This document shows positions 1 through 6,427 of a stretch of 11,004 nt of DNA, piece by piece. Every line of letters begins with the position of its first letter. Position 1 is the stretch's first letter. The position numbers and the translations under genes are program-made. The notes below the pieces were generated by a model, which saw only the letters and a list, made by a program, of their open reading frames with translations, was not told the origin of the DNA and made no database searches. Source of the stretch: Propionibacteriaceae bacterium (lineage in GTDB: Bacteria > Actinomycetota > Actinomycetes > Propionibacteriales > Propionibacteriaceae); assembly GCA_027346035.1 (NCBI GenBank), contig DAIESZ010000198.1, positions 1 through 11,004 of the forward strand. The letters run 5' to 3'.

Positions 1-1327
1 CGAGGTGGTGGAGCGCGCGGGTCAGGTCCTCGACGAGCAGGTCGGCCATGTCGTAGCTGAACCCGCGCTTGACGACCACCCGGAGCGCGGCGATGTCCTC
101 CCGGTTCTTCGGGAACGTGTACGCGGGCACCTGCCAGCCCCGCTCGCGCAGGGCCGTGGAGACGGCGTACACGTCCCAGTCGGTGAAACCCTCGGCGGTG
201 GTGAAGGCGACCACCGGCAACTCGGTGCCCGCGGTGATCAGCCGGAACTGGCCGAATTCGGCGATCCGGGCGGCGACGAACGTGGCGACGTCGCGGGTCG
301 ATTGTTGGACGGCGCGGTATCCCTCGCGGCCGAGCCGGACGAAGTTGTAGTACTGGGCGATGACCTGGGCTCCGGGACGGGAGAAGTTCAGCCCGAGGAT
401 CGGCATGTCGCCCCCGAGGTAGTCGACGCTGAACACCAGTTCCCGGGGCAGGGCGGCCGGGTCGCGCCACAGGATCCAGCCGAGACCGGGATAGACCAGC
501 CCGTACTTGTGCCCGGAGGTGTTGATCGAGGCGACCCGCTCGAGCCGGAAGTCCCACTCGAGCGTCTCGTCGATGAAGGGCGCGATCATGCCACCGGAGG
601 CGGCGTCGACGTGGACCGGCACGTCGGGTCCGCCGGCGGACGCCAGAGCGTCGAGCGCCGCGGCGATTTCGGCGACCGGTTCGTAGCTGCCGTCGTAGGT
701 CGAGCCGAGGATCGCGACCACCCCGATCGTGTTCCCATCGCACGCCGCGACCGCCTCGGCCGCCTCGAGGTGGAAGCGGTCACCCTCCATCGGCACCATC
801 CGCGGTTCGACGTCCCAGTAGCGGCAGAACCGCTCCCAGCACACCTGCACGTTCGCGCCCATCACCAGGTTCGGCCGGCCGGCACCATCGCCCATGCGGG
901 TCCGCCAGCGGCGCAGCAGGGCCAGGCCGCCGAGCATGGCGGCCTCACTCGACCCCGTGGTCGAGCAGCCGGTCGGGTGGGCCGCGTCGGGCGCGTGCCA
1001 CAGGTCGGCGATGATCGCCAGGCAGCGCTGCTCGATCTCCGCGGTCTGCGGGTATTCGTCCTTGTCGATGATGTTCTTGTCGAGGCAGGACGCGATCAAC
1101 GCCCGCGCCTCGGGCTCCATCCAGGTCGTGACGAAGGTGGCGAGGTTGAGCCGGGCGCTGCCGTCGAGCATCAGCTCCTGCTCGATCAGCCCGGCCGCGA
1201 CATTCGGCGGAACCGGGTCGTCGGCGAGCCGCAGCTTCGCGAGTTCGAGTCGCTGGCCCAGGGCCGGATTGGCCTCGGTGAGCAGAGCGTTGGTGGTTCG
1301 GTCGGTGTGGTCGCGCCGTGGGCCCAT
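1..1327 (-). CDS. gadB: Glutamate decarboxylase, PLP-dependent (C-terminus cut by left edge)
   Basis: Decarboxylates L-glutamate to GABA and CO2 with pyridoxal phosphate, a cytoplasmic reaction that consumes a proton and serves acid tolerance or GABA metabolism. The minus strand is open for 442 codons from ATG 1327 to the window edge, with no stop reached. Visible signatures are the PLP-phosphate region CSTTGSSEAAMLGG (residues 121-134), VHVDAASGG with the cofactor-ring Asp at 241, and INTSGHKYGL with the Schiff-base lysine K274, close to the K276 of E. coli GadB. LNFSRPGAQVIAQYYNF follows further on. E. coli GadB has 466 residues, so roughly 20-25 C-terminal residues lie outside. No good Shine-Dalgarno precedes the ATG, but a TAATCT box ends 7 nt before it, so a leaderless mRNA is possible. 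No antiporter gene is visible; one could lie to the left. Family assignment is firm; the physiological role is inferred. Confidence 0.95.
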   Translation of the reverse strand, partial: MGPRRDHTDRTTNALLTEANPALGQRLELAKLRLADDPVPPNVAAGLIEQELMLDGSARLNLATFVTTWMEPEARALIASCLDKNIIDKDEYPQTAEIEQRCLAIIADLWHAPDAAHPTGCSTTGSSEAAMLGGLALLRRWRTRMGDGAGRPNLVMGANVQVCWERFCRYWDVEPRMVPMEGDRFHLEAAEAVAACDGNTIGVVAILGSTYDGSYEPVAEIAAALDALASAGGPDVPVHVDAASGGMIAPFIDETLEWDFRLERVASINTSGHKYGLVYPGLGWILWRDPAALPRELVFSVDYLGGDMPILGLNFSRPGAQVIAQYYNFVRLGREGYRAVQQSTRDVATFVAARIAEFGQFRLITAGTELPVVAFTTAEGFTDWDVYAVSTALRERGWQVPAYTFPKNREDIAALRVVVKRGFSYDMADLLVEDLTRALHHL

Positions 1328-1334
1328 GCCAGGC

Positions 1335-1340
1335 AGATTA
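1335..1340 (-). promoter_or_regulatory. Possible -10 box for a leaderless gad transcript
   Basis: On the minus strand the hexamer TAATCT fits the actinobacterial -10 pattern TANNNT. It ends 7 nt before the gad ATG, so transcription would begin at or next to the start codon. This matches the absence of a Shine-Dalgarno there. No convincing -35 hexamer is seen at 16-18 bp. Confidence 0.3.
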
Positions 1341-1377
1341 CGCGCGGTGGACGCGCCGCGGGTCAGGCCGGCGGGAT

Positions 1378-1393
1378 CATCGAACCTTCGATG
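1378..1393. promoter_or_regulatory. Perfect inverted repeat upstream of gad (candidate operator)
   Basis: CATCGAA-CC-TTCGATG is a perfect dyad with 7-bp arms and a 2-bp centre. It sits in the 82-bp gap between the helicase remnant and gad, with its near edge 50 bp upstream of the gad start. The 2-nt centre is too tight for a good RNA hairpin without opening the stem, and there is no T-run, so a dimer-binding operator is more likely than a terminator. The binding protein is unknown. Confidence 0.4.
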
Positions 1394-1409
1394 CCACCAT
1401 GCCGGAGGG

Positions 1410-1787
1410 TTACCCCGATTGCTCTCCCTCAGAGGTTCCCAGGGCAAGGCGCTGCCTCTCCTGCGCCACGATCTCGCGCGCAAGTTCCGCCTCCGACAGG
1501 TCGTAGGCCTCGGGTGCGCTCGCTGCCATCTCGCTACGCCGGGCGTACTCGTCGAAGATGCGTCGCTTCTCGACGAGCATCTGGACGATCCGTTGGTCGA
1601 CTCCTGCCTCTGACAGGAGTCGATGCACCTGGACCGTGTGCACCTGGCCCATCCGGTGGGCGCGGGCGACGGCCTGGTCCTCCATCGTCGGCTTGAGTTG
1701 GGGTTCGCAGATCACGACCACGGAAGCGGCCTGGATATTGAGCCCCACGCCGCCCGCCAGGATCTGGGAGAAGAGCACAGCTCCTGG
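1410..1787 (-). pseudogene. 3' remnant of a SNF2/DEAD-DEAH helicase
   Basis: About 125 codons up to the TAA at 1412-1410 encode the end of a SNF2-family (superfamily 2) ATP-dependent helicase. Visible are motif V (AGGVGLNIQAAS), the CEPQLKPTMEDQ stretch and the arginine-finger motif VI (QAVARAHRMGQ). These are followed by the usual tail with VHRLL, VDQRIVQML and a charged helix. Similarity to helicases starts near position 1787. The in-frame sequence upstream to an ATG at 1877 does not resemble a helicase, and the DEAD/DEAH domain with Walker A and B (several hundred residues in intact members) is absent. The fragment cannot bind and hydrolyse ATP alone. Its reading frame is uninterrupted and still uses high-GC codons, which suggests a recent truncation. 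A short expressed 155-residue protein starting at 1877 is possible but less likely. Confidence 0.75.
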
Positions 1788-1983
1788 AGACCGCGGGGTC
1801 GCTTTCACAGTAGACAATGGGCAGCCAGGAGGTGCGTGGACTGCGCCCATGCGCACCTCGAGCAAGCCCCGCATCACGATGAGCCTTCTCGCATGTCACG
1901 CGCGGAGCAGTATGCCGGTTGACTCAGATCCTGTGAGCTCAAGACCTACGGCGGCCTACCACTGAACCCTGACCTCGCCCGGG
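1788..1983. other. Non-coding spacer upstream of the helicase remnant
   Basis: About 195 bp between the start of helicase similarity and the ATPase stop codon. It is visibly less GC-rich than the flanking genes, and no frame shows a recognisable protein or a ribosome binding site followed by a coding pattern. A short GCCCGGGC palindrome (1977-1984) touches the ATPase stop. No transposase, target duplication or tRNA was seen. It probably holds the junction at which the helicase gene was truncated. Confidence 0.5.
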
Positions 1984-3234
1984 CTAGGCGCCCAGCAGCG
2001 CCATGGGGACCACCGCGACGCCGTCCGATCGGCGGTACGCGGTCTGACCGGTCGTGAGAATGATCAGGTCGACGACGTCACCCGGAAGTTGTGCCCGCAG
2101 CCAGCGCAGGTGCCGCACGTCGGCGTCGGTCACCGCCGCGGCGAGCTTCACCTCGATTCCGACGACCTGGCCCTCCGGGCCCTCCACCACCAGGTCGATC
2201 TCCCGGTCGCCGTTGCCTGTGCGCAGGTGCCCCACTCGCGCCTGCGCGGCCTGCGCGGCCACGCGCACGGTCAGGGTGGCCAGGGACTCGAACAGCGGAC
2301 CGGCCATGGCCGCACCCCGGGGGCCGGCCAACAACTCACCGGACAGGTTGAGCAGTCGTGCGGCGAGGGCCGGATCGGCGAGTTGGTGCTTCGGGGCCTG
2401 TTGCAGCCTGCCGAGCGCGTTGCGGCTGTGAGTCCAACCCGGCACGGGGTCGAGGATCCAGATCTGGGTGAGCAGGTCTCGGTAGGTGATCGTGGTGGTC
2501 TTCGCAGGCTGGGACCCGTCACCGGCGGTCGTGGCGTCGAGGATCTTCGAGTACGAGGTCGTGGTCGACGACGCAGCCGCGTAGGCCGTGAGCCAGCGGC
2601 GCAGCGTCTCGGGACGCCTCACGGCGAAGCCCTGCTCCGGTAGGTCCCGGTCGATGACCCGGCCGAGATACGAGTCCAGCTGCGCGCGACGCAGACGCTC
2701 GGGGGCACCCATCAGGCCGGGGAACCCGCTCGAGGCGATCGCCTGGAAGTAGTCGCCGCTTGTCCACGCGGTCTGCCCGATGATGGGCCCATGCGTGCCC
2801 CGGATCAGCCCACCCAGGCTCACCGTCGGCTGAGCAGCGTCGCGTTCATGCAGGGCCATCGGCCGCATCCGCAACGACACCATGCGGCCCGCGCCACTGT
2901 GCGTGTCGACGCCCGCTCGCGGAGTCGCGCTACCGGTCAGGAGGAAGCGCCCGGGCGGTGCGCCGGCGTCGACCTGGCGGCGCACCGTGTCCCACACCTC
3001 GGGGAGCCGCTGCCACCCGTCGATCAGCAGGGTGCCCGTCGGTGCCGTGCTGAACCGGGGATCGGCCTCGAGCTGAGCGCGCTGATCGGGATCGTCGAGC
3101 AGCCACGCGCGGGCGGCTCGTTGCATGGCAGTCGCCGACTTGCCAACGCCCTTGGGTCCGTCGATGGCGATCGCCGGCGCCATCGCAATCAACTCATCCA
3201 ACGCCTGGTCGATCGTTCTGGCGAGGTAGCGCAT
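1984..3234 (-). CDS. AAA+ ATPase with DUF4143-type nuclease-like C-terminus
   Basis: A complete 416-residue protein of the AAA_14/DUF4143 family of ATP-binding proteins, whose physiological role is largely unknown. The N-terminal P-loop is GPKGVGKS (26-33). The Walker B position reads LLIDGWQ (69-75) and is followed by RLPEVWDTVRRQVD. A sensor-1-like RFLLTGSAT lies at 96-104. The middle (about 180-300) is the helical DUF4143 region with DSYLGRVIDRDLPEQ. The C-terminus carries a PD-(D/E)XK-like core: E316, REIDLVV with D347, and GIEVKL with E361 and K363. The Walker B glutamate of most relatives appears as glycine (G73). The ATG at 3234 directly follows a block of 23-bp repeats, which probably controls it. 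It is flanked by a broken helicase, which suggests accessory DNA. Family is firm, function is not. Confidence 0.85.
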   Translation of the reverse strand: MRYLARTIDQALDELIAMAPAIAIDGPKGVGKSATAMQRAARAWLLDDPDQRAQLEADPRFSTAPTGTLLIDGWQRLPEVWDTVRRQVDAGAPPGRFLLTGSATPRAGVDTHSGAGRMVSLRMRPMALHERDAAQPTVSLGGLIRGTHGPIIGQTAWTSGDYFQAIASSGFPGLMGAPERLRRAQLDSYLGRVIDRDLPEQGFAVRRPETLRRWLTAYAAASSTTTSYSKILDATTAGDGSQPAKTTTITYRDLLTQIWILDPVPGWTHSRNALGRLQQAPKHQLADPALAARLLNLSGELLAGPRGAAMAGPLFESLATLTVRVAAQAAQARVGHLRTGNGDREIDLVVEGPEGQVVGIEVKLAAAVTDADVRHLRWLRAQLPGDVVDLIILTTGQTAYRRSDGVAVVPMALLGA

Positions 3235-3240
3235 GCCCCT

Positions 3241-3342
3241 ACGTTACCTTTAGCAGCCCATTGACGCTACTTTTAGCAGACAATTCACGCTACCTTCGCC
3301 AGCCCTCTTACGCTACCTTCAGCAGAATGTCGCGCCACCTTC
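3241..3342. repeat. Four to five 23-bp tandem repeats before the ATPase gene
   Basis: Units begin at 3241, 3264, 3287 and 3310, with a decayed fifth copy at 3332-3342. Read along the ATPase sense strand, each unit has a 16-bp conserved core close to CTGCTAAAGGTAGCGT and a 7-bp variable spacer. The second unit contains a perfect GCTA-N4-TAGC dyad; the others keep it partly. The exact 23-bp step (about two helical turns) puts all cores on nearly one face of the DNA. The last core ends 6 bp before the ATPase ATG. The block is clearly AT-richer than the surrounding genes. I read it as an array of binding sites, perhaps autoregulatory. It is not a CRISPR array, because 7-bp spacers are far too short. 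Confidence 0.8.
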
Positions 3343-3363
3343 CCCATGACCCCCGCCCGATTG

Positions 3364-4845
3364 TCAGGCCGGCGGGGCGTCCCGTTCGGCGCGTTCCTTG
3401 ATGCCCAGCAGCATCCGCCGTTCCATCACGAAGCCGATCGGTTCGACCAGGCGCCACAGCCATCGCTGGCCCGACGGGTGGGCGTTGCGCTGCCGGCTCA
3501 CCAGTCGAGTCGCGGTGCCACCGCGGACGCCGCGCAGCTGCCACTGCCAGGTGGCACCCGTCGCGTCCACGACGGGAGTGGGTACGGCGTCCTCGGTGGC
3601 CGGGTCGGCGCTGACCAGCACCAGGGAGGCGCCGGGATCGACCGAGGCGACCCGGAAGCAGGGCGATCCGGGCCTGCCGAGGCGCACCAGGTCACCGGGC
3701 TGCAGCCGCTGATGGTCGGCCAGGATCTCGTCGGCGCTGTGGATGTCGAGCCGCAGCAGGTTCTCGAGACCGTCGTAGCTGTACAGCCCGCCGCGTCCCT
3801 GGCCGATCTGCACCAGCCACGGCCACACGTCCCGCGGGGGCGCGGCGATGGTGAGAGCCCGGGTCGACTGCAGCCGCGGCTCGGGCACCAGATCGTCGCC
3901 CGGCATCTCGGCCCGGCACTCCGCCGCGGTGGCCCCCCACCGGTTGTAGTGCCCCCGTAGCAGCGGGGATCCGGCCAGCGTGAGCACGATCGCCGCCACA
4001 CCCTGCACGGAGTCGAACCGGCCGGGGCCCGCCCGGTGGGGGCTGGACGCCGCCGGGACCGCGGGCGGGTTGGCTTCGACGCTGTCGGGGGCGAGGTCCA
4101 ACTCGGCGTAGGTGAAGTCACCCGCGGGCAGGTGCCACACGGCCGACCCGGTGGTCGGGAGGGCACGGCCGTCGACCCGCCGCCAGCCGGACACCGGTGT
4201 CGACCAGGGAACGCGCACCAGACCGCCGGGCAGGTCGGCGTAGCGGTCGTCGCTCGTGAAGGTGACCGGAGCGCCTCGCTCGTCGATCCGGACGCGGGCA
4301 CCGACCGTCCGGCCGGCGTCGGTGAGCGTGACGTCGAAGCTGTCGGCGTCGACCTCGCGGAAGGCGACCGGAGCCCGCAGCAGCATCGACGGGGCCAACA
4401 TGACGGCGTCGTTGAGCCAGGTCGTGAGTTCGCCGATGTCGAACTCGTCACCCCGGCCGTCAGCGACGGTGACCGTGTCGAGCAGCCTGCCGAGCATGCG
4501 TCCCCGGCCCTGCAGGTAGCTGTCACGGCCCACCATCGGCAGCACGCCGGCGAGGTCGATGCGCATCCAGAAGACGCGGGCGATCGGATCGACGGAGTTG
4601 TACTGCCAGATCTCCGCGGGGCTGAACCGCTGCCCCGGCCGCATCCGGAACCGGCCGCGCAGGTGCGCCCGGAACGACATGACCGCGGGGCGCTCGACCA
4701 CCCCCGCGAAGCGCAGGTAGCGCTGCGCGGCCTCGGGCAGACCGGCCAGTTCGGCGTCGGCGACCGGCCGGGCCGGTGGCGGCACCAGGCCGGCCATGTC
4801 ATGTTCGAGCCGATCCCGCAGATCCCTGCCCACGATGCTGGACAT
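3364..4845 (-). CDS. DUF6544-like / SRPBCC-like two-domain fusion protein
   Basis: A 493-residue protein of unknown function. The N-terminal half (about 20-260) resembles the DUF6544 family, with [29 protein letters not shown], a [13 protein letters not shown] segment and the strand-rich [18 protein letters not shown] hydrophobic stretch follows (about 280-297, [17 protein letters not shown]). The second half then starts with RWGAT and GDDLVPEP, the usual opening of membrane-anchored SRPBCC (polyketide-cyclase-like) proteins. It continues through [29 protein letters not shown] to [30 protein letters not shown] folds make a hydrophobic ligand pocket, so lipid or small-molecule binding is possible. 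ATG 4845 is chosen over the upstream in-frame GTG at 4890 because the latter lies inside a palindrome and would leave only 20 bp to the divergent gene. Family names rest on recalled patterns. Confidence 0.8.
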   Translation of the reverse strand: MSSIVGRDLRDRLEHDMAGLVPPPARPVADAELAGLPEAAQRYLRFAGVVERPAVMSFRAHLRGRFRMRPGQRFSPAEIWQYNSVDPIARVFWMRIDLAGVLPMVGRDSYLQGRGRMLGRLLDTVTVADGRGDEFDIGELTTWLNDAVMLAPSMLLRAPVAFREVDADSFDVTLTDAGRTVGARVRIDERGAPVTFTSDDRYADLPGGLVRVPWSTPVSGWRRVDGRALPTTGSAVWHLPAGDFTYAELDLAPDSVEANPPAVPAASSPHRAGPGRFDSVQGVAAIVLTLAGSPLLRGHYNRWGATAAECRAEMPGDDLVPEPRLQSTRALTIAAPPRDVWPWLVQIGQGRGGLYSYDGLENLLRLDIHSADEILADHQRLQPGDLVRLGRPGSPCFRVASVDPGASLVLVSADPATEDAVPTPVVDATGATWQWQLRGVRGGTATRLVSRQRNAHPSGQRWLWRLVEPIGFVMERRMLLGIKERAERDAPPA

Positions 4846-4865
4846 CACGGCGCAACACCCCCGAC

Positions 4866-4906
4866 CCAGCGTAATTCTCGGGGTGGCCACCCCGGTGCGA
4901 CGCTGG
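4866..4906. promoter_or_regulatory. Nested palindrome in the divergent promoter region
   Basis: The inner element CGGGGTGGCCACCCCG (4879-4894) is a perfect 16-bp palindrome. An outer pair of 7-bp arms, CCAGCGT (4866-4872) and ACGCTGG (4900-4906), encloses it almost concentrically, with unpaired gaps of 6 and 5 bp. It fills most of the 65 bp between the fusion gene (minus, from 4845) and the SOUL gene (plus, from 4911). It could be a shared operator, or an RNA hairpin in either leader. Confidence 0.5.
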
Positions 4907-4910
4907 TGCC

Positions 4911-5489
4911 ATGACCGAACGGCAGCGCGTCGAGGTACTCACCCGATTCCCGGGATTCGAGCTGCGCCGCTACCCCGCCCACCTGGTCGCCGAGGTCGAG
5001 GTCGACGCCTCGTTCACCGACGCCGGCAACCGGGCGTTCGGGACGCTGGCCGGCTTCATCTCGGGACGCAACAGCACCGGCGGCAAGGTGGCGATGACCG
5101 CGCCGGTGGTGCAGGAGCCGGCGTCGGCCCGGATCGCGATGACCTCCCCCGTGGTGCAGCAACCCGGCGCCAGGCCGGGGCGGCAGGTGGTCGCGTTCGT
5201 GATGCCGGCGCAGTTCACCCTCGACACCCTGCCGGCACCGTCCGACCCGCGGATCAGGATCCGGGAGGTTCCGGCCCACGTGGCCGCCGCCAGGGCCTTC
5301 ACCGGACGCTGGTCCGAGGGGATCTACCAGGAGCAGCTGGCCTCACTCCGCGAAGCCGTGCGGCGGGCCGGGCTCGACATCGTCGGACCGCCCCGGTTCG
5401 CCCGCTTCGACCCACCGTGGACGCCGTGGTTCCTGCGGCACAACGAGGTCGTGCTGCCGGTGTCCGAACACGCGACTCCCCGCGGGTGA
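4911..5489 (+). CDS. SOUL-family haem-binding protein
   Basis: A complete 192-residue member of the SOUL/HBP family, whose members bind haem or related tetrapyrroles; the cellular role in bacteria is poorly known. Family hallmarks are FELRRYPAHLVAEVEV (16-31), AFGTLAGFISGRN (42-54) and two copies of an AMT(A/S)PVVQ motif (61-68 and 76-83). Further on are VMPAQFTLDTLPAPSDPRI (97-115) and the C-terminal RFDPPWTPWFLRHNEV (165-180). No signal peptide or membrane segment is seen, so it is probably cytoplasmic. The length is usual for the family. No strong Shine-Dalgarno precedes ATG 4911, and the region just upstream is the nested palindrome. It is divergent from the DUF6544/SRPBCC-like gene, so the two may share control. 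Both have ligand-pocket folds, but a joint function is speculation. Confidence 0.93.
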   Translation: MTERQRVEVLTRFPGFELRRYPAHLVAEVEVDASFTDAGNRAFGTLAGFISGRNSTGGKVAMTAPVVQEPASARIAMTSPVVQQPGARPGRQVVAFVMPAQFTLDTLPAPSDPRIRIREVPAHVAAARAFTGRWSEGIYQEQLASLREAVRRAGLDIVGPPRFARFDPPWTPWFLRHNEVVLPVSEHATPRG

Positions 5490-5495
5490 CCCGCG
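5481..5495 (+). terminator. Short palindrome over the SOUL stop codon
   Basis: CGCGGGT-G-ACCCGCG is a perfect dyad with 7-bp arms that spans the TGA stop at 5487-5489. As RNA it could form a 5-bp all-GC stem with a 5-nt loop. There is no U-tract. It may assist termination, though the stem is short and the coding sequence constrains its left arm. Confidence 0.3.
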
Positions 5496-5687
5496 TCCCA
5501 AGGACCAGCCTGCCCTCGGGCGCGGGACCCGCTGCGGCAATTCCGCGAGGACGCTGTTCACACCCGGGTCGACCACGACCCCCACGCGGACGGCGCCCGA
5601 TTCGGGGTCGAGGACCTCGCCGAAGGCGTTGATGCCCGAGGGCTGCGGGCAGGCAGCGATCCGCCGAGACGCAGGCCACCGGGCGTT
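5490..5687 (-). pseudogene. Possible coding remnant on the minus strand (unrecognised)
   Basis: The gap between the SOUL and TM2 genes has a minus-strand frame open from 5687 and continuing into the SOUL gene to a stop at 5343. Between about 5640 and 5525 nearly every codon ends in G or C, and the peptide looks protein-like: INAFGEVLDPESGAVRVG followed by VVVDPGVNSVLAELPQR. No ATG or ribosome binding site precedes it, and the downstream part antisense to the SOUL gene is not protein-like. It may be the residue of a decayed gene, or chance in GC-rich DNA. I do not recognise a family. Confidence 0.2.
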
Positions 5688-5688
5688 C

Positions 5689-5694
5689 TAGAGT
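5689..5694 (+). promoter_or_regulatory. Possible -10 box for the TM2 gene
   Basis: TAGAGT fits TANNNT and lies 27 bp before the TM2-protein ATG, giving a leader of about 20 nt that contains a good Shine-Dalgarno. No clear -35 is visible. Confidence 0.25.
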
Positions 5695-5721
5695 GAGGTC
5701 ACCTGCGACGAAGGATCGGAC

Positions 5722-6303
5722 ATGTCCCAGAACCCCACCGGCCAGCCCCAGCAGCCCGAGTTCCAGCCGGGCCAGCAGCCACCGCCGTGGGAGCCGCCGG
5801 CCCAGCAGCCACCGGCCGGCGTCCAACCGGACCCGCAGACATGGTCGTGGGGACCATCCGCCGCGTACCAGACCGCGCCCGATTTCGGCGTGCCGGCGGG
5901 CCAGTACCAGACGCCCGGGCTCTCCGATCAACCCCCGGCGTCCAACTACCAGTCGCCCGGGTCCAACTACCAGGCCCCTGGGTCGGGCTACCAGGCCCCC
6001 TACGGCCTGGCCGTCCCGATGGCCAACCCCTACGCCCCCTCGGCCCAGGCGCCCTACGGGATCGACCCGGTCAGCGGGCTCCCCTACTCCGACAAGAGCA
6101 AGCTGGTCGCCGGCCTGCTGCAGGTGTTCCTCGGCAGCTTCGGGGTCGGCCGCTTCTACCTCGGTGACATCGGCATCGGTGTCGCCCAACTGATCGTGAC
6201 CATCGTCACGTTCGGCATCGGTGCCCTGTGGCCGCTGATCGACGGCATCGTGATCCTCGCCGGGTCACCGCGCGACAAGCAGGGCAGGCCGCTGAGGTCC
6301 TGA
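5722..6303 (+). CDS. TM2-domain membrane protein with P/Q/Y-rich N-terminus
   Basis: A 193-residue protein with a low-complexity, probably disordered head (about 1-122) rich in Pro, Gln, Gly and Tyr, and a C-terminal TM2 domain (about 124-182). The domain shows two membrane helices, with KLVAGLLQVFLGSFGVGRFYLGD before the turn, then IGVAQLIVTIVTFGIGALW and IDGIVILAG. The GxxGxxRFYLG and WxxIDG motifs are diagnostic. TM2 proteins are small membrane proteins of unclear function, common in actinobacteria with such proline-rich heads. A clear Shine-Dalgarno GAAGGA (5710-5715) sits 6 nt before the ATG. The gene stands alone and is convergent with the IclR gene, with a hairpin in between. Nothing ties it to the sugar-acid operon. 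Confidence 0.92.
   Translation: MSQNPTGQPQQPEFQPGQQPPPWEPPAQQPPAGVQPDPQTWSWGPSAAYQTAPDFGVPAGQYQTPGLSDQPPASNYQSPGSNYQAPGSGYQAPYGLAVPMANPYAPSAQAPYGIDPVSGLPYSDKSKLVAGLLQVFLGSFGVGRFYLGDIGIGVAQLIVTIVTFGIGALWPLIDGIVILAGSPRDKQGRPLRS
5941..6003 (+). repeat. Three 21-bp in-frame repeats in the TM2 gene
   Basis: Copies at 5941-5961, 5962-5982 and 5983-6003 encode the heptads SNYQSPG, SNYQAPG and SGYQAPY. The first two DNA copies differ at only a few bases. The repeat adds Tyr/Gln/Pro-rich spacer to the disordered head and could vary in copy number between strains. Confidence 0.8.
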
Positions 6304-6383
6304 CCGTCCGTCGGCTCCGTGCGGCACCTCGAACCGGACGCGGGCGGCGTCCCGGGCCACCCGGTGACCTCCGGCACCCCGCA

Positions 6384-6415
6384 GTGTCGAGCCGGTGGAG
6401 CTCCCGGTTCGGCGC
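6384..6415 (+). terminator. Hairpin between convergent TM2 and iclR genes
   Basis: Positions 6384-6395 pair with 6404-6415 to form a 12-bp stem around an 8-nt loop. Three of the pairs are G-U on the plus-strand RNA. Those become A-C mismatches on the minus strand, so it should fold better in the TM2 transcript, about 80 nt after its stop, than in the iclR transcript, where it lies 12 nt after the stop. No U-tract follows, as is common in high-GC actinobacteria. Confidence 0.45.
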
Positions 6416-6427
6416 CAGGACGGCACG

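Noticed and set aside
1240..1256. GTTCGAGTC-like stretch resembling a tRNA T-arm
   Set aside because: It lies within the glutamate decarboxylase coding sequence, and no acceptor or anticodon stem can be formed around it.
5..1696. 563-codon plus-strand open frame
   Set aside because: It is the mirror of the glutamate decarboxylase and helicase remnant on the minus strand. Its product is low-complexity and has no family motif, while the minus strand carries clear catalytic motifs.
3241..3342. CRISPR array
   Set aside because: Units are 23 bp with 16-bp cores and 7-bp variable parts. CRISPR spacers are about 30 bp, and no cas gene is nearby.
3498..4802. 434-codon minus-strand frame inside the fusion gene
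   Set aside because: Product is rich in Arg, Ser, Pro and Cys without any domain. The overlapping frame carries the DUF6544/SRPBCC-like motifs.
5299..6189. 296-codon minus-strand open frame
   Set aside because: Antisense to the SOUL and TM2 genes, rich in Gly and Arg, and in a different frame from the protein-like stretch near 5525-5640.
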